From the NCBI GenBank assembly GCA_937905825.1, contig CALCXM010000081.1, positions 62,001 through 126,000 of the forward strand: 64,000 nucleotides of DNA, written 5' to 3'. The position numbers and the translations under genes were made by a program. Position 1 is the first letter of the stretch. Each line of letters opens with the position of its first letter. Below are positions 29,772-38,533 of the stretch, in pieces. The DNA is from an uncultured bacterium. Lineage in GTDB: Bacteria; Planctomycetota; UBA1135; GCA-002686595. The notes beneath the pieces are model-generated. The model made no database searches, was not told the origin of the DNA, and saw only the letters and a program-made list of their open reading frames with translations.

Positions 29772-32228
29772 ATGAATCGATTCTTCCTCCTCTTCATCGC
29801 GGTCCTCGGGCTGCTAACGCCCACCGCGAGCGCCCAAGGGGCCAAAGCTGCGGGCAAGCTTTACACGCGCACGGTCGGCGACGAGTTCCAATCGGCGCTG
29901 GTCATCAAGATCGACCGGGGCTGGCACCTGTACCACTGGGAGTTGGGCGGCGAGAACGCAACCGGCAGGCCCTTGATCGTCAAGCTCGAGGCTCCCGGGG
30001 TCGAGATGGACCCGCTGGAGTGGCCGGAGCCCCATAGCGAGGAGCAGGAAGACTGGACGGCAGGCGGCAAGACCTACATCCTCTACCACGAGAAGAAGCT
30101 CACGATCTATGGGCACGGCAAGGTCACCGGCGATACAGACGGCAAGGTCACCGTCTCCCTCGACGGCTTGACCTGTGAGACGGGCGGTAGCTGCATCCCT
30201 TATGCGGAAACGCTGACCTCCAAAGGCGCGGGAAGCGACAGCATCTGGGCGAACTACCCAGCCGACGTGTGGGCTCCCGCTGAAGCGCAGGAAGAGCCCG
30301 CGACGGAGGCCACATCCGAGCCCGCGGGAACGACTCAGCTCGAAAGTCCCAGCGGCAGTTTCGGCGTGACCGGGTTTGGTGTTTCGAGTCTCGGCGGCGC
30401 GAGTAGCGACGGGAAGGCCAGCGGCAAGCTGATCACGAAGACCGAGGGCGAGACGCTCGAACTCGGAATCCTGATCGACATCGCCGAGGACTTTCACCTC
30501 TACCACAAGGAGCTCGGGGGCGAGGGCGCGACGGGCTTGCCGCTTAGCGTGACCTTGAAGGGCGAAGGTATCGAGTTCGGTGAGCTCTCCTGGCAGGAGC
30601 CGCACAGTTACGATCAAAAGGACTTCATGAACGATGAGATGACTTACATCCTCGGTCATGAAGAGGAGCTGATGATCTACGGCACCGCCACTCTTGGAGC
30701 TGGGGCAAGCGTCGATTCAATCCGCGTTGAACTCGCCGGGCAAACCTGCGAAGACGGCGGGAGCTGCTACCTCTACAACGAGACCTTGATCCCGTCGGGC
30801 GCGGGAGATGATGCTACGTGGACCAAACTTCGCGCTCTAGCGGACGCATCCGCAGCTGCATCAGGCAGCGAAGAACCTTCGGAGGAGCCGGAAGAAGAGG
30901 AGGAAGGGCTCATGGCTCTGATCCTTGCAGCCATCGCCGGGGGCTTGTTCGCCCTCGTGATGCCGTGCACCTACCCGATGATCCCGATCACCATCTCCTT
31001 CTTCACCAAGCAAGCGGAAGCACGCGGTGGGAAGGTTTGGCCCCTGTCCCTCACCTACGGGATCGGCATCGTGGTGGTCTTTATCCTGATCGGCTTGCTG
31101 GTCGGGCCGCTCGTCTTGATCTGGGCGACTCACCCGGTCACGAACATAGTCCTCGGGCTGATGTTCGTTGTCTTCTCCGCAGCACTCTTCGGCGCCATCA
31201 CCCTGCGGCCGCCCGCTGCGCTCATGAATGCCGCGGGCCAAGCCAGCAGGAAGGGGGGATTCATTGGAGTGTTCTTGATGGGCACGACTTTGGTGCTGAC
31301 CTCCTTCACTTGCACGGCTCCCTTTGTGGGAACCGTCCTCTCCTATAGCACCGCGGGCGGTAGCGCGAACATTCTCAAGGTCATCATCGGAATGGGCGTC
31401 TTCGGCCTGACCATGGCCGTTCCGTTCACCTTTCTCTCCCTGGTTCCCGGGAAGATCCAATCCATGCCGTCGAGTGGCGAGTGGATGGACACCTTGAAGG
31501 TGAGCCTGGGATTCGTCGAGCTAGCGGCAGCGATGAAGTTCTTTTCGAGCGCAGAGCTAATCTGGGAGTGGAATATTCTCTCCAAGGAGCTGTTCCTCTT
31601 GATCTGGGCGATCATCTTCATCGTCGGGGGCTTCTACCTCATGGGTTGGATCCATGTGAAGGGGCACTCGAGTGCGGAGATCGGCGCTGGCCGAATGCTT
31701 GGAGCCTTAGGCTTCTTGCTCTTCGGGGCTTACTGCTTCCACGGCTACAACGGACACAAAATGTCCGGGACCATGACCGCCATCATCCCGGCGTACTCTT
31801 CAGCACCTCAGGTTCGGTACGCTGCCGCAGAAGGCGGTGCTGGCGAGGAACTCTCCGCGATCATTGAGGACGACCACGAGCTCGCGAAGAGACGCGCTCT
31901 GGCGGAAGACAAACCGTTACTACTCAACTTCACCGGCGTGACCTGAGCGTCTTGCCGTCAGATGGAGAACGATGTCTTCACTGACCCGGCGGTCGCCGGA
32001 ATGCTAGACGGGATGATCGAGTCCCGCGTCCACAACGACAAGTCCAACCAGACTGAGATCCGCGCCTGGCAAGTGGAGCTGGTCAACAGCTTCGCCACGC
32101 CCACCTACATCTTGATGGACCCAAAGACGGACGAGTTGATCGACGTGCACGATGGGCCGGAACTCGACGCGCAGAAGTTCGCGAAGTGGCTGAAGGGCGC
32201 GCTCAAGAAGCGCAAAGAGCGCAAGTAG
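29772..32228 (+). CDS. DsbD-type thiol:disulfide reductase, probable selenoprotein (TGA = Sec at codon 725)
   Basis: Reads as one 818-residue protein if TGA 31944-31946 is selenocysteine. A signal peptide (1-21) is followed by two tandem DsbD-alpha-like domains, each with the Cx5C pair (C135/C141 and C326/C332). A multi-helix DsbD-beta core carries C399 in MPCTYPM and C514 in SFTCTAPF. The C-terminal thioredoxin domain begins LLLNFTGVT then U-A-S-C (U725/C728), with cis-Pro in FATPTYILMD. It should move electrons from cytosolic thioredoxin to periplasmic partners. The frame is intact on both sides of the TGA, with no frameshift. Without Sec insertion the product would lack its thioredoxin domain. 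The 3' end lies in a duplicated segment. Confidence 0.85.
31957..31985 (+). promoter_or_regulatory. Candidate bacterial SECIS hairpin
   Basis: GTCAG (31957-31961) pairs with CTGAC (31981-31985). A31962 is bulged. TGGAGA (31963-31968) pairs with TCTTCA (31975-31980, one G-U). The six-base loop ACGATG starts 22 nt after the TGA. The size, single bulge and distance suit SelB recognition; the first loop G is at the third position, slightly off the common pattern. Confidence 0.65.
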
Positions 32229-32404
32229 CCAACATCTAGTCCCCCCCGACTCAATCGGCGGGCAACCCTTCCCCCACCCGGGATCTCTCAGGTGGCGAAG
32301 AGTTGCCCGTCGATGTCTTTGAAGGCCTTGAACTCGGGCGGATGGCCAGACGGATCGAAGAAGAACATGGTCGCTTGCTCGGCGACCGCCCCGCGAAAGC
32401 GCGA
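32092..32404. repeat. Direct repeat copy A (about 310 bp, imperfect)
   Basis: Matches 37895-38205 in the same orientation at roughly 75-85% identity by eye, best over 32288-32404. It contains the intact 3' end of the dsbD-like gene and a remnant of the VOC gene 3' end. Together with copy B it brackets a 5.5-kb block. Confidence 0.85.
32288..32404 (-). pseudogene. 3' remnant of a VOC/glyoxalase-like gene
   Basis: The minus strand encodes about 38 residues ending ...[14 protein letters not shown] plus a stop, nearly identical to the C-terminus of the intact VOC protein at 38090-38524 (for example [17 protein letters not shown] against [17 protein letters not shown]). The upstream part of the gene is missing; similarity stops where the FG-GAP gene region begins. 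Confidence 0.85.
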
Positions 32405-32425
32405 CTGAAGCCGTGCTCCTCTAGA

Positions 32426-34390
32426 TCAGGGCATCCAAGTTGTCGTCCAAGCATTGGAGTAGTTGAATCCGGCCCCCGTGCACGCATTCAGCGGGTCCCG
32501 ATACCAGAGTTGGTAGTGGGTAGGGATCCCCACACCATAACTCGAAGCACCAAACCCACTTCCTTGGAAGAGCGTGAAGGTCATGCTGCCGCCAGAGGCA
32601 TTTTGTACCTGTGAGCGCGCCACCTGACCTCCAACGCAAAGCAGTCCGTCCCCCACGGGATTGCCGAACCCGCCATTCAGAGGAGTCGCGCCGCGCAGGA
32701 TCACGCCGGGTGCAACCGAGGGAAGCCCGGATGCCGCAAGTTGAAAGCTATCGTTGTTCAAGGAAGGCAGGCCTGAACCGACGAGGGTGGCCCCGGTCCC
32801 CTGGGAAGAGTTCATGCAACCCTCGCCCGCTCCCCCGCTCGCTCCACAGGGGCAAGCGCTTCCCGTCCCGTCTCCGAAGCAGAACGATGTACCGGGAGAA
32901 TCGGCAAGGGTGAAGACATAGCTGGCCCCTGACCAAAGGGCACTGTTGTCCGCCTGGGTGCTCCCAACTCCGTTGCCATCACTATCCTCATGGTAAGCGC
33001 AGACCACAAAGGTGTTGCCAGAGAGGGCCACGGCCCTTCCAAAGCGATCGTCCTGTTCCGTATTGGAGGCTTTGAGGTACGCCTCTTGACTCCAACCACC
33101 GGCGCTCCGCCGGAACACGTAGGAGGCACCCGCAGCTGGGGCAGCGTTGTTGGCTTGGTTGCCGTCCACTCCCGAAGCCCGGCTGTATTCCTGCCAGGCT
33201 CCAACAATTGCCGTGTCTCCTTCGACTGCTACAGATCGTCCAAACCAGTCGCCGCCGCCGGTGTTGGACGCCTTCAGATAAGCCTCTTGGCTCCATACGG
33301 CTCCGCTGCGCCGAAAGATGTAGGCGGCTCCTGAGCTCAGGCTACCGTTGTCACTGCCGTCACCGTCGATGCCGACCACGCGGGCATCTTCCTGGAACGC
33401 CCCCACGACGACGGTGTCACCGGAGAGTGCCACATTGTCCCCGAACAGATCGTCCCTCTCGGTGTTGGAAGCCTTGAGGTAGCTCTGCGAACTCCAGATT
33501 CCGGAACTCCTCGTGTACACATAGACAGCGCCGGAACGGGAAGCTGAGTTGTCACCCTGATTGCCGTCGACACCTGTTGAACGTCCATCCTCCCCTGAAG
33601 CGCCGATGGCAAGGGTGTCGCCCTCGATAGCGACGGAACCTCCAAAGGAATCGAAGGCCTCTGCATTGGATGCCTTCACGTAAGCCTGCTGGACCCAGCT
33701 TGCTCCATTGCGCACAAACACGTAGGCGGCCCCAGCCATTGGGGCGGCGTTGTTGTTCTGATTCCCATTCACGCCCGTCGCGTCGCTGCTTTCCCTGGAT
33801 GCACCAACGACGATGGAGTCTCCGTCGACATCAACAGCGAAACCGAATTGGTCCTGGGGGTTGGTGTTGGAGGCCTTGAGGTAGGCTGCTTGAGTCCAAG
33901 TGCCTCCCGTCCGTTCGAAGACGTAGGCGGCCCCCGAAAACGAGGCGCCATTGCCTTGGCTACCGTTGACTCCGGTGGAATTGCTGGACTCTCCCTTGGC
34001 CCCGACGACGATGGTGTTTCCATCGATGGAAACTGCGAATCCAAAATTGTCCCCCGCCCCCGTATTGGACGGCTTGAGGTAGGCCTCCTGAACCCAGGCC
34101 CCGGCGCTGCGTACGAAGACATAGGCCGCTCCGGATTCAGGAGCACTGTCACCGTTCTGATTGCCATTGACTCCGGTCGCAGCACTGGCTTCTCCAGGAG
34201 CCCCGACGACGAGTGTGTCACCGGAAATGGCAACGGACGTGCCGAGAAGGTCTTGGCTGCCCGAATTGGAAGCCTTGAGATACGCCTCTTGGACCAACGA
34301 GTTCAGTCCAGAAGAAGCTTGCGCGCACATGGCGAAGCTGAGGGAAAAGGGGAAGGTAAAAACGAGCGCGAGAGCGAGTGTTTGCTTCAT
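32426..34390 (-). CDS. Secreted seven-bladed FG-GAP beta-propeller protein
   Basis: A 654-residue exported protein (signal peptide ends near FAMCAQA). Seven consecutive repeats of about 66 residues follow, each with AYLKASN...FG..VA..GDT.VVGA.....GVNGNQ....GAAYVF..., the integrin-like FG-GAP pattern with calcium-binding-type loops, predicting a seven-bladed propeller. The C-terminal 150 residues begin FCFGDGTGSACPCG and carry GEGCMNSSGTGATL-like blocks, a domain I associate with planctomycete exoproteins and which may act in surface sorting or attachment. It lies inside the block bracketed by the direct repeats. Ligand unknown. Confidence 0.85.
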   Translation of the reverse strand: MKQTLALALVFTFPFSLSFAMCAQASSGLNSLVQEAYLKASNSGSQDLLGTSVAISGDTLVVGAPGEASAATGVNGNQNGDSAPESGAAYVFVRSAGAWVQEAYLKPSNTGAGDNFGFAVSIDGNTIVVGAKGESSNSTGVNGSQGNGASFSGAAYVFERTGGTWTQAAYLKASNTNPQDQFGFAVDVDGDSIVVGASRESSDATGVNGNQNNNAAPMAGAAYVFVRNGASWVQQAYVKASNAEAFDSFGGSVAIEGDTLAIGASGEDGRSTGVDGNQGDNSASRSGAVYVYTRSSGIWSSQSYLKASNTERDDLFGDNVALSGDTVVVGAFQEDARVVGIDGDGSDNGSLSSGAAYIFRRSGAVWSQEAYLKASNTGGGDWFGRSVAVEGDTAIVGAWQEYSRASGVDGNQANNAAPAAGASYVFRRSAGGWSQEAYLKASNTEQDDRFGRAVALSGNTFVVCAYHEDSDGNGVGSTQADNSALWSGASYVFTLADSPGTSFCFGDGTGSACPCGASGGAGEGCMNSSQGTGATLVGSGLPSLNNDSFQLAASGLPSVAPGVILRGATPLNGGFGNPVGDGLLCVGGQVARSQVQNASGGSMTFTLFQGSGFGASSYGVGIPTHYQLWYRDPLNACTGAGFNYSNAWTTTWMP

Positions 34391-34721
34391 TATTCCTCGA
34401 TCCTATCAGGCTCCGCAGATCTTGGGACGCTGGAATAGGGTTGCACTGTGTGCTCTCCGAAGGGCGCTCTGGCGTGCAAGAGAAACAAAGGGATTCTGCC
34501 AGCCACACAATCGTTCCAGGCCAAAAAGCCTCGTCGTGTACCGCCCAGCTTCCCGCTGAGGGGCACGCGCTACCACCCCAATGCTGCGCAACGCACGCTT
34601 CAAGTCCTCCTGTCCCGGGGAGCGTTCCGGTCAGGGATTGCCGCGGGTGAGATCAATTCCATGGAGCATGTCGACATGCTTGCCGCGTAGGGGTGGCCGT
34701 GCGCCCGACCCCCGCCAGCAC
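34391..34721. other. 331-bp intergenic region with a 16-bp palindrome
   Basis: Lies between two minus-strand genes. It holds the FG-GAP gene promoter region and a perfect palindrome AGCATGTCGACATGCT at 34665-34680, a possible operator. No convincing coding frame. Confidence 0.5.
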
Positions 34722-37700
34722 TCACTCACCTAAACTAGAACGTACCTGCTCTAAACGCCTGGTCGAGATGCGGGGATCGCCCTCCAGCGTATCGAGGAAC
34801 TCTTTCAAGCGCGGAAGCTGAGCGCTCAGCTCCTGCACGACCAGTGGTGGCAACCCCTTCCTCCAGGGACCGACAAACCTGGCCAACACGTTCATGCTTT
34901 CAATGAAGTGCTGTGGACGATCCGCGGCCTGCGCAACCTCCGCACGTAGCAGCACCAGATGCGGATCTAACTCGAGCAACAAGGCAGAGTCGATGATCGG
35001 AAGCGCCTCTTGAGCCAGTTGCTTGCGCTCCTGTGAGTCGTCCGCATGAGAACGCCATTGTGCTCGTTGGCGAGTGGCATGCAGGAACCAGGGCGCGCTG
35101 GCAGGCACTTGCGAGAGCGCAGCCTCGGACGAGGCGATCTCGTTCCAACGCCCCGCAGCCATGGCTTGCCAGTTGCGATAGACCAGCAGAGCGGGCCCCG
35201 TCAACTGTTCCGCCATGGCTTGCAGTTGTTCGGTTCCAGGCAGGGACCTGGCGACGTAGGGCAGGTTGTCGCGCAGAAACAGGAAACGCCCTTCGACGTT
35301 GTTCGGATCGAGCTGGAAGGCTGTCTGCAGGTCGCGACTTCCCGAGCGCCACTGGGCCAAGGAGGGCGTCGTGGCAGCGTTGCCGGTGGCCCGCAGTTGC
35401 TGGGGCGAGCCGGGGTCCATGAGTTCTAGCAGTCCCTTAGCCCGGGCAGACCGACCCGCACTCACTAAGCGGCGCGCCAGGTACGTTTCGTCGATACTGG
35501 CGGCTAGGTCCTTGCGCAAGGGGCCATCAGCCTCCAACAAGGGATCCCGAGCGGAGAGCATTGTTTCCAACCGGGCAAGATCGGAATCATCGCGGAAGGA
35601 TCGTGAACGCATGGCCAGCAGGTTCGCGTCGTCTGTGCAGATTGGCGCGTCCTCGCAGAGCTCCGCTAGGGCTTGATGCTCGAGGGCCAGGTAGGCGAGC
35701 ACGTCGCTAACGCTACCCATGCCAACCGTCCGCCACCAGGCTGGATCATTGGCAAAGGGTTGTCCGCTCCTCAGCAACTCGCGTTCCAGCTCTAGTGCCA
35801 TGTCCGAGGCGAGGAAGACCAGCATTGAGGAGCTCGGCCGATACAATCTTACATGCTTGAAGCTGGAGAGCATGGTGGCGCCGAGCGACGCGAAGAGTTC
35901 CTCCGTGAGAAAGCCCATGTCCATCCACTGAACGAACACTCCGCCTTCGTTCAGGTGTGCCTTGGCGAGCGCGAGGAATTCGTGGGTGTAGAGGTGGGAA
36001 GCGCCGGCGGTCCACGGATGGGAAGCCTGGGAAACGATGATGTCCCAACGCTCCTTGGTCAGCATCAAGGCACCGCGCGCGTCATTGGAAATCAAGCGCA
36101 AGCGAGGGTCCGCTAGGGGATCGATCGCCCGCCGCCCCGCGAACGTTTGGTTGGCGCGGATGATTTCTGGCTCCAGTTCCACGACGTCGATCTCTTGAAT
36201 CGTGGTGGGAATAGACTCCAGTGTAACGCCGCAACCAAAGCCGACGACCATCATGCTCTTGGCGCTGGGGCGCGCGATGATCGGAAGCAAGGCCATGAAT
36301 TTGGGCGCGAGCCTGCCAAATCGAATGGCGCCCTGTAGGTCGACCCCTGCTTCCGGCAACCCGTTGGAGCGAACTTGAAAGGAACCGGCCTGCTCTAGGG
36401 CCAACACAGTGGCGGAGCGTCCAGCTTCAAGGTGCAGCAGTTGCCCGTCAACAATTCCATCAACGGGCGAATAGCGTAGAAGTTGTTCCGGTGTCTCTGC
36501 TTTGAAGACGACTCCGATAAGCACAGCGAGCAGGGCAACCACGACGCACACTTGCCTCCTGAGTCCCAGCAACCAGGCGCTCATGGCCGCTAGTCCGAGA
36601 TTGGCTCCCACGGCCAGACGTATGGCCCAGGCGAATCCCAAACCGGGTATCAGGAAGAACCCGGAGAGCAGCGCACCGACAATCGCGCCCAGGGTGTTCC
36701 AGGCGTACACGCGAGCCGAAGCCTGGCCAGCATCGCGCGCGGAGTTGGCGATGATCCGCAAGGCGAATGGGAAGGTCGCGCCAATGCAAAGGGTGGAGGG
36801 CAAGAGCACCCATGCGATCAGGCGGGCGCTGTCCATGACGTTTCTGCCGTTCTCCTGATTCAAGGCCACGAAGCGCCCCGGAAGTTCGTCTAGCTGATTC
36901 CAGACGAGCATGGAGAAGGACGCGACACCCAACTGCGACAGCAGAAACCCAAAGACCGATCCTTTGCGGGTGCGGGCGAGAACGGCCCCGAGTGCGCTGC
37001 CTAGGGTGATCCCCACCAAAAAGGTGGCCAGCATGGTGGCAAAGGCGTGAATGCTCCCGCCGAGCACTTGGCCAAAGAGCCGTGTCCAAAGCACCTCGTA
37101 GGTGAAGGACGTCATGCCGGAGACAGCGATCAGTGGCAGGATCAATTGCTCGCGGCGGATGGGTGAGCGTTCGACCGACACTTCAGTCGGTGCCTCCTCT
37201 TGGTCCCGCGCGGAACAACCCCACGAGACCCAGGCGGCCAACAGGAACACGAGCCCGTTCACGGCGATGCCCACGTAGACCGTCGAGGCGAGTCCCAATG
37301 CGGGGAGCAAGACAAAGGCGGCCACCAAGGTGCCCAGCACGGCACCGGCCGTGTTCACGGCGTACAGCAATCCGGTGCGCATTCCAATTTGCGACTCGCG
37401 TCGAACGGCGTGTTGGGTCAGCAGCGGCAAGGTCGCGCCCATGCAGGTGGTGGGGACCAGCATGACTACGAAGGCAGCCACCGCATAGAAGAGAGGAGCC
37501 GCCAAAGTCCCAGAGCCTCCAATCTGTACCTGGTCACCAATCAGAACCGCCTGGAGTGTTTGGGCCAAACGAAGCCCAGCTGGAACGCAGAGGGCTCCAA
37601 GAGCGATCCCCAACTCAAGCAAACCGTAGGCCAGCACGGGACGCCGTAGCCTGCCAACTAGTTTGCCTCCCAACATGGCCCCCAGAGCAAGCCCTCCCAT

Positions 37701-37895
37701 GTACGCAGCCAAGACCGTAGCGACGGCCAGCTCGGACGTTCCAAACACGATGGAGAACTGTCGCAGCCAGGCCGTTTGGTACAGGAGTGCCGCGAATCCT
37801 GAGAGTGCGAAGCAAAGCAGCACAAGCAGAAATTCACCCTTGCGCGTCCGTCCTTGGTTGACGGTTGTTGCAGCGGCTTGCATGGCAGGCTTCAT
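34722..37895 (-). CDS. Fused MFS-like membrane / spermidine synthase-like methyltransferase-fold protein
   Basis: A 1057-residue fusion. The N-terminal half has about 12-14 membrane helices in two sets (starting FLLVLLCFALSGFAALLYQTAW, and again near residue 255), as in the spermidine synthase-like transporter group. The soluble middle (about 545-750) is a Rossmann fold: MMVVGFGCGVTLESI, VVELEPEII, DARGALMLTKERWDIIVSQ and FVQWMDMGFLTEE, as in spermidine synthases. The last 250 residues are helical and TPR-like. Polyamine synthesis is not certain, as catalytic Asp positions differ from SpeE. The ATG start lies at the inner edge of direct repeat B. Confidence 0.8.
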   Translation of the reverse strand: MKPAMQAAATTVNQGRTRKGEFLLVLLCFALSGFAALLYQTAWLRQFSIVFGTSELAVATVLAAYMGGLALGAMLGGKLVGRLRRPVLAYGLLELGIALGALCVPAGLRLAQTLQAVLIGDQVQIGGSGTLAAPLFYAVAAFVVMLVPTTCMGATLPLLTQHAVRRESQIGMRTGLLYAVNTAGAVLGTLVAAFVLLPALGLASTVYVGIAVNGLVFLLAAWVSWGCSARDQEEAPTEVSVERSPIRREQLILPLIAVSGMTSFTYEVLWTRLFGQVLGGSIHAFATMLATFLVGITLGSALGAVLARTRKGSVFGFLLSQLGVASFSMLVWNQLDELPGRFVALNQENGRNVMDSARLIAWVLLPSTLCIGATFPFALRIIANSARDAGQASARVYAWNTLGAIVGALLSGFFLIPGLGFAWAIRLAVGANLGLAAMSAWLLGLRRQVCVVVALLAVLIGVVFKAETPEQLLRYSPVDGIVDGQLLHLEAGRSATVLALEQAGSFQVRSNGLPEAGVDLQGAIRFGRLAPKFMALLPIIARPSAKSMMVVGFGCGVTLESIPTTIQEIDVVELEPEIIRANQTFAGRRAIDPLADPRLRLISNDARGALMLTKERWDIIVSQASHPWTAGASHLYTHEFLALAKAHLNEGGVFVQWMDMGFLTEELFASLGATMLSSFKHVRLYRPSSSMLVFLASDMALELERELLRSGQPFANDPAWWRTVGMGSVSDVLAYLALEHQALAELCEDAPICTDDANLLAMRSRSFRDDSDLARLETMLSARDPLLEADGPLRKDLAASIDETYLARRLVSAGRSARAKGLLELMDPGSPQQLRATGNAATTPSLAQWRSGSRDLQTAFQLDPNNVEGRFLFLRDNLPYVARSLPGTEQLQAMAEQLTGPALLVYRNWQAMAAGRWNEIASSEAALSQVPASAPWFLHATRQRAQWRSHADDSQERKQLAQEALPIIDSALLLELDPHLVLLRAEVAQAADRPQHFIESMNVLARFVGPWRKGLPPLVVQELSAQLPRLKEFLDTLEGDPRISTRRLEQVRSSLGE

Positions 37896-38205
37896 CGCCA
37901 GACCTTACCTATTGTCTTGGTGGACCAAAAGACCAATGAGTTGATCGGCATGCACGATGGGCTGGAGCTCTACGTAGAGAACTTCGCGAAGTGGAGGAAG
38001 GGCGCGCTCGAGAAACGGAAGTCTCGCTCCCAGCAAGCACCGCTTTCCACGGAATCATCGGCGGGCAACCCTTCCGCACGAGGGGTCTCTCAGGTGGCGA
38101 AGAGTTGCCCGTCGATGTCTTTGAAGGCCTTGAACTCGAGCGGGTTGCCGGACGGATCGAGGAAAAACATGGTCGCCTGTTCGCCGACCTCCCCGCGAAA
38201 GCGCA
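37895..38205. repeat. Direct repeat copy B (about 310 bp, imperfect)
   Basis: Counterpart of 32092-32404. It contains a remnant of the dsbD-like 3' end and the intact VOC gene 3' end. Its left edge touches the start codon of the spermidine-synthase-like fusion gene, so that gene's promoter must lie inside the repeat. Confidence 0.85.
37908..38027 (+). pseudogene. 3' remnant of the dsbD-like gene
   Basis: Encodes about 40 residues matching the extreme C-terminus of the selenoprotein: VDQKTNELIGMHDGLEL and FAKWRKGALEKRKSR against MDPKTDELIDVHDGPEL and FAKWLKGALKKRKER. It has no start codon or upstream thioredoxin motif, and the original stop is lost. A non-functional fragment left by the duplication. 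Confidence 0.85.
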
Positions 38206-38524
38206 CGTAGGGTTCCACGACGAACTTGTCGACGAATCCGCGGGCTTTCTGCGCCAGCGCTTCCCAGTCCGACAACTCGAGCACCACGCCAAAATGCGGG
38301 ACGGGCACCCCCTTGCCGTCGACTCCATTGCTATGCGATGGAACTTGACCCTGCGGACCCAGGTCCGGATTCAAGTGCACCACGAGCTGATGTCCAAACA
38401 GATTGAAGTCGATCCACTCGGAGGAACTGCGGCCTTCCGGCAGGCCCAACTTGCCGCCGTAGAACTCGCGCGCCTCGGCGATGTCGCGGACCTGGATCGC
38501 TAGATGAAAAGGGGTGAGCTTCAT
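38090..38524 (-). CDS. VOC (glyoxalase/bleomycin-resistance) family protein
   Basis: A 144-residue vicinal-oxygen-chelate protein: [23 protein letters not shown] opens the first beta-alpha-beta module (positions 6-28), [11 protein letters not shown] and HFGVVLEL provide candidate metal-ligand histidines, and [14 protein letters not shown] holds the final Glu. A small cytosolic lyase, dioxygenase-like enzyme or binding protein; the substrate is unknown. A broken copy of its 3' end lies at 32288-32404. It is 9 bp after the feoB stop on the same strand. Confidence 0.88.
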   Translation of the reverse strand: MKLTPFHLAIQVRDIAEAREFYGGKLGLPEGRSSSEWIDFNLFGHQLVVHLNPDLGPQGQVPSHSNGVDGKGVPVPHFGVVLELSDWEALAQKARGFVDKFVVEPYVRFRGEVGEQATMFFLDPSGNPLEFKAFKDIDGQLFAT

Positions 38525-38533
38525 CCCCCCAAC

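Noticed and set aside
31921-31980. Split of the dsbD-like gene as a simple nonsense mutation or frameshift
   Set aside because: Frame and homology continue unchanged on both sides of the TGA, the TGA replaces exactly the redox cysteine, and a SECIS-like hairpin follows.
34448-34690. Small plus-strand frame between the FG-GAP and fusion genes
   Set aside because: No start signal, no homology recognised, and composition typical of non-coding DNA.
32092-38205. Composite transposon flanked by insertion sequences
   Set aside because: The repeats are gene ends, not IS elements; no transposase, terminal inverted repeats or target-site duplications were found.
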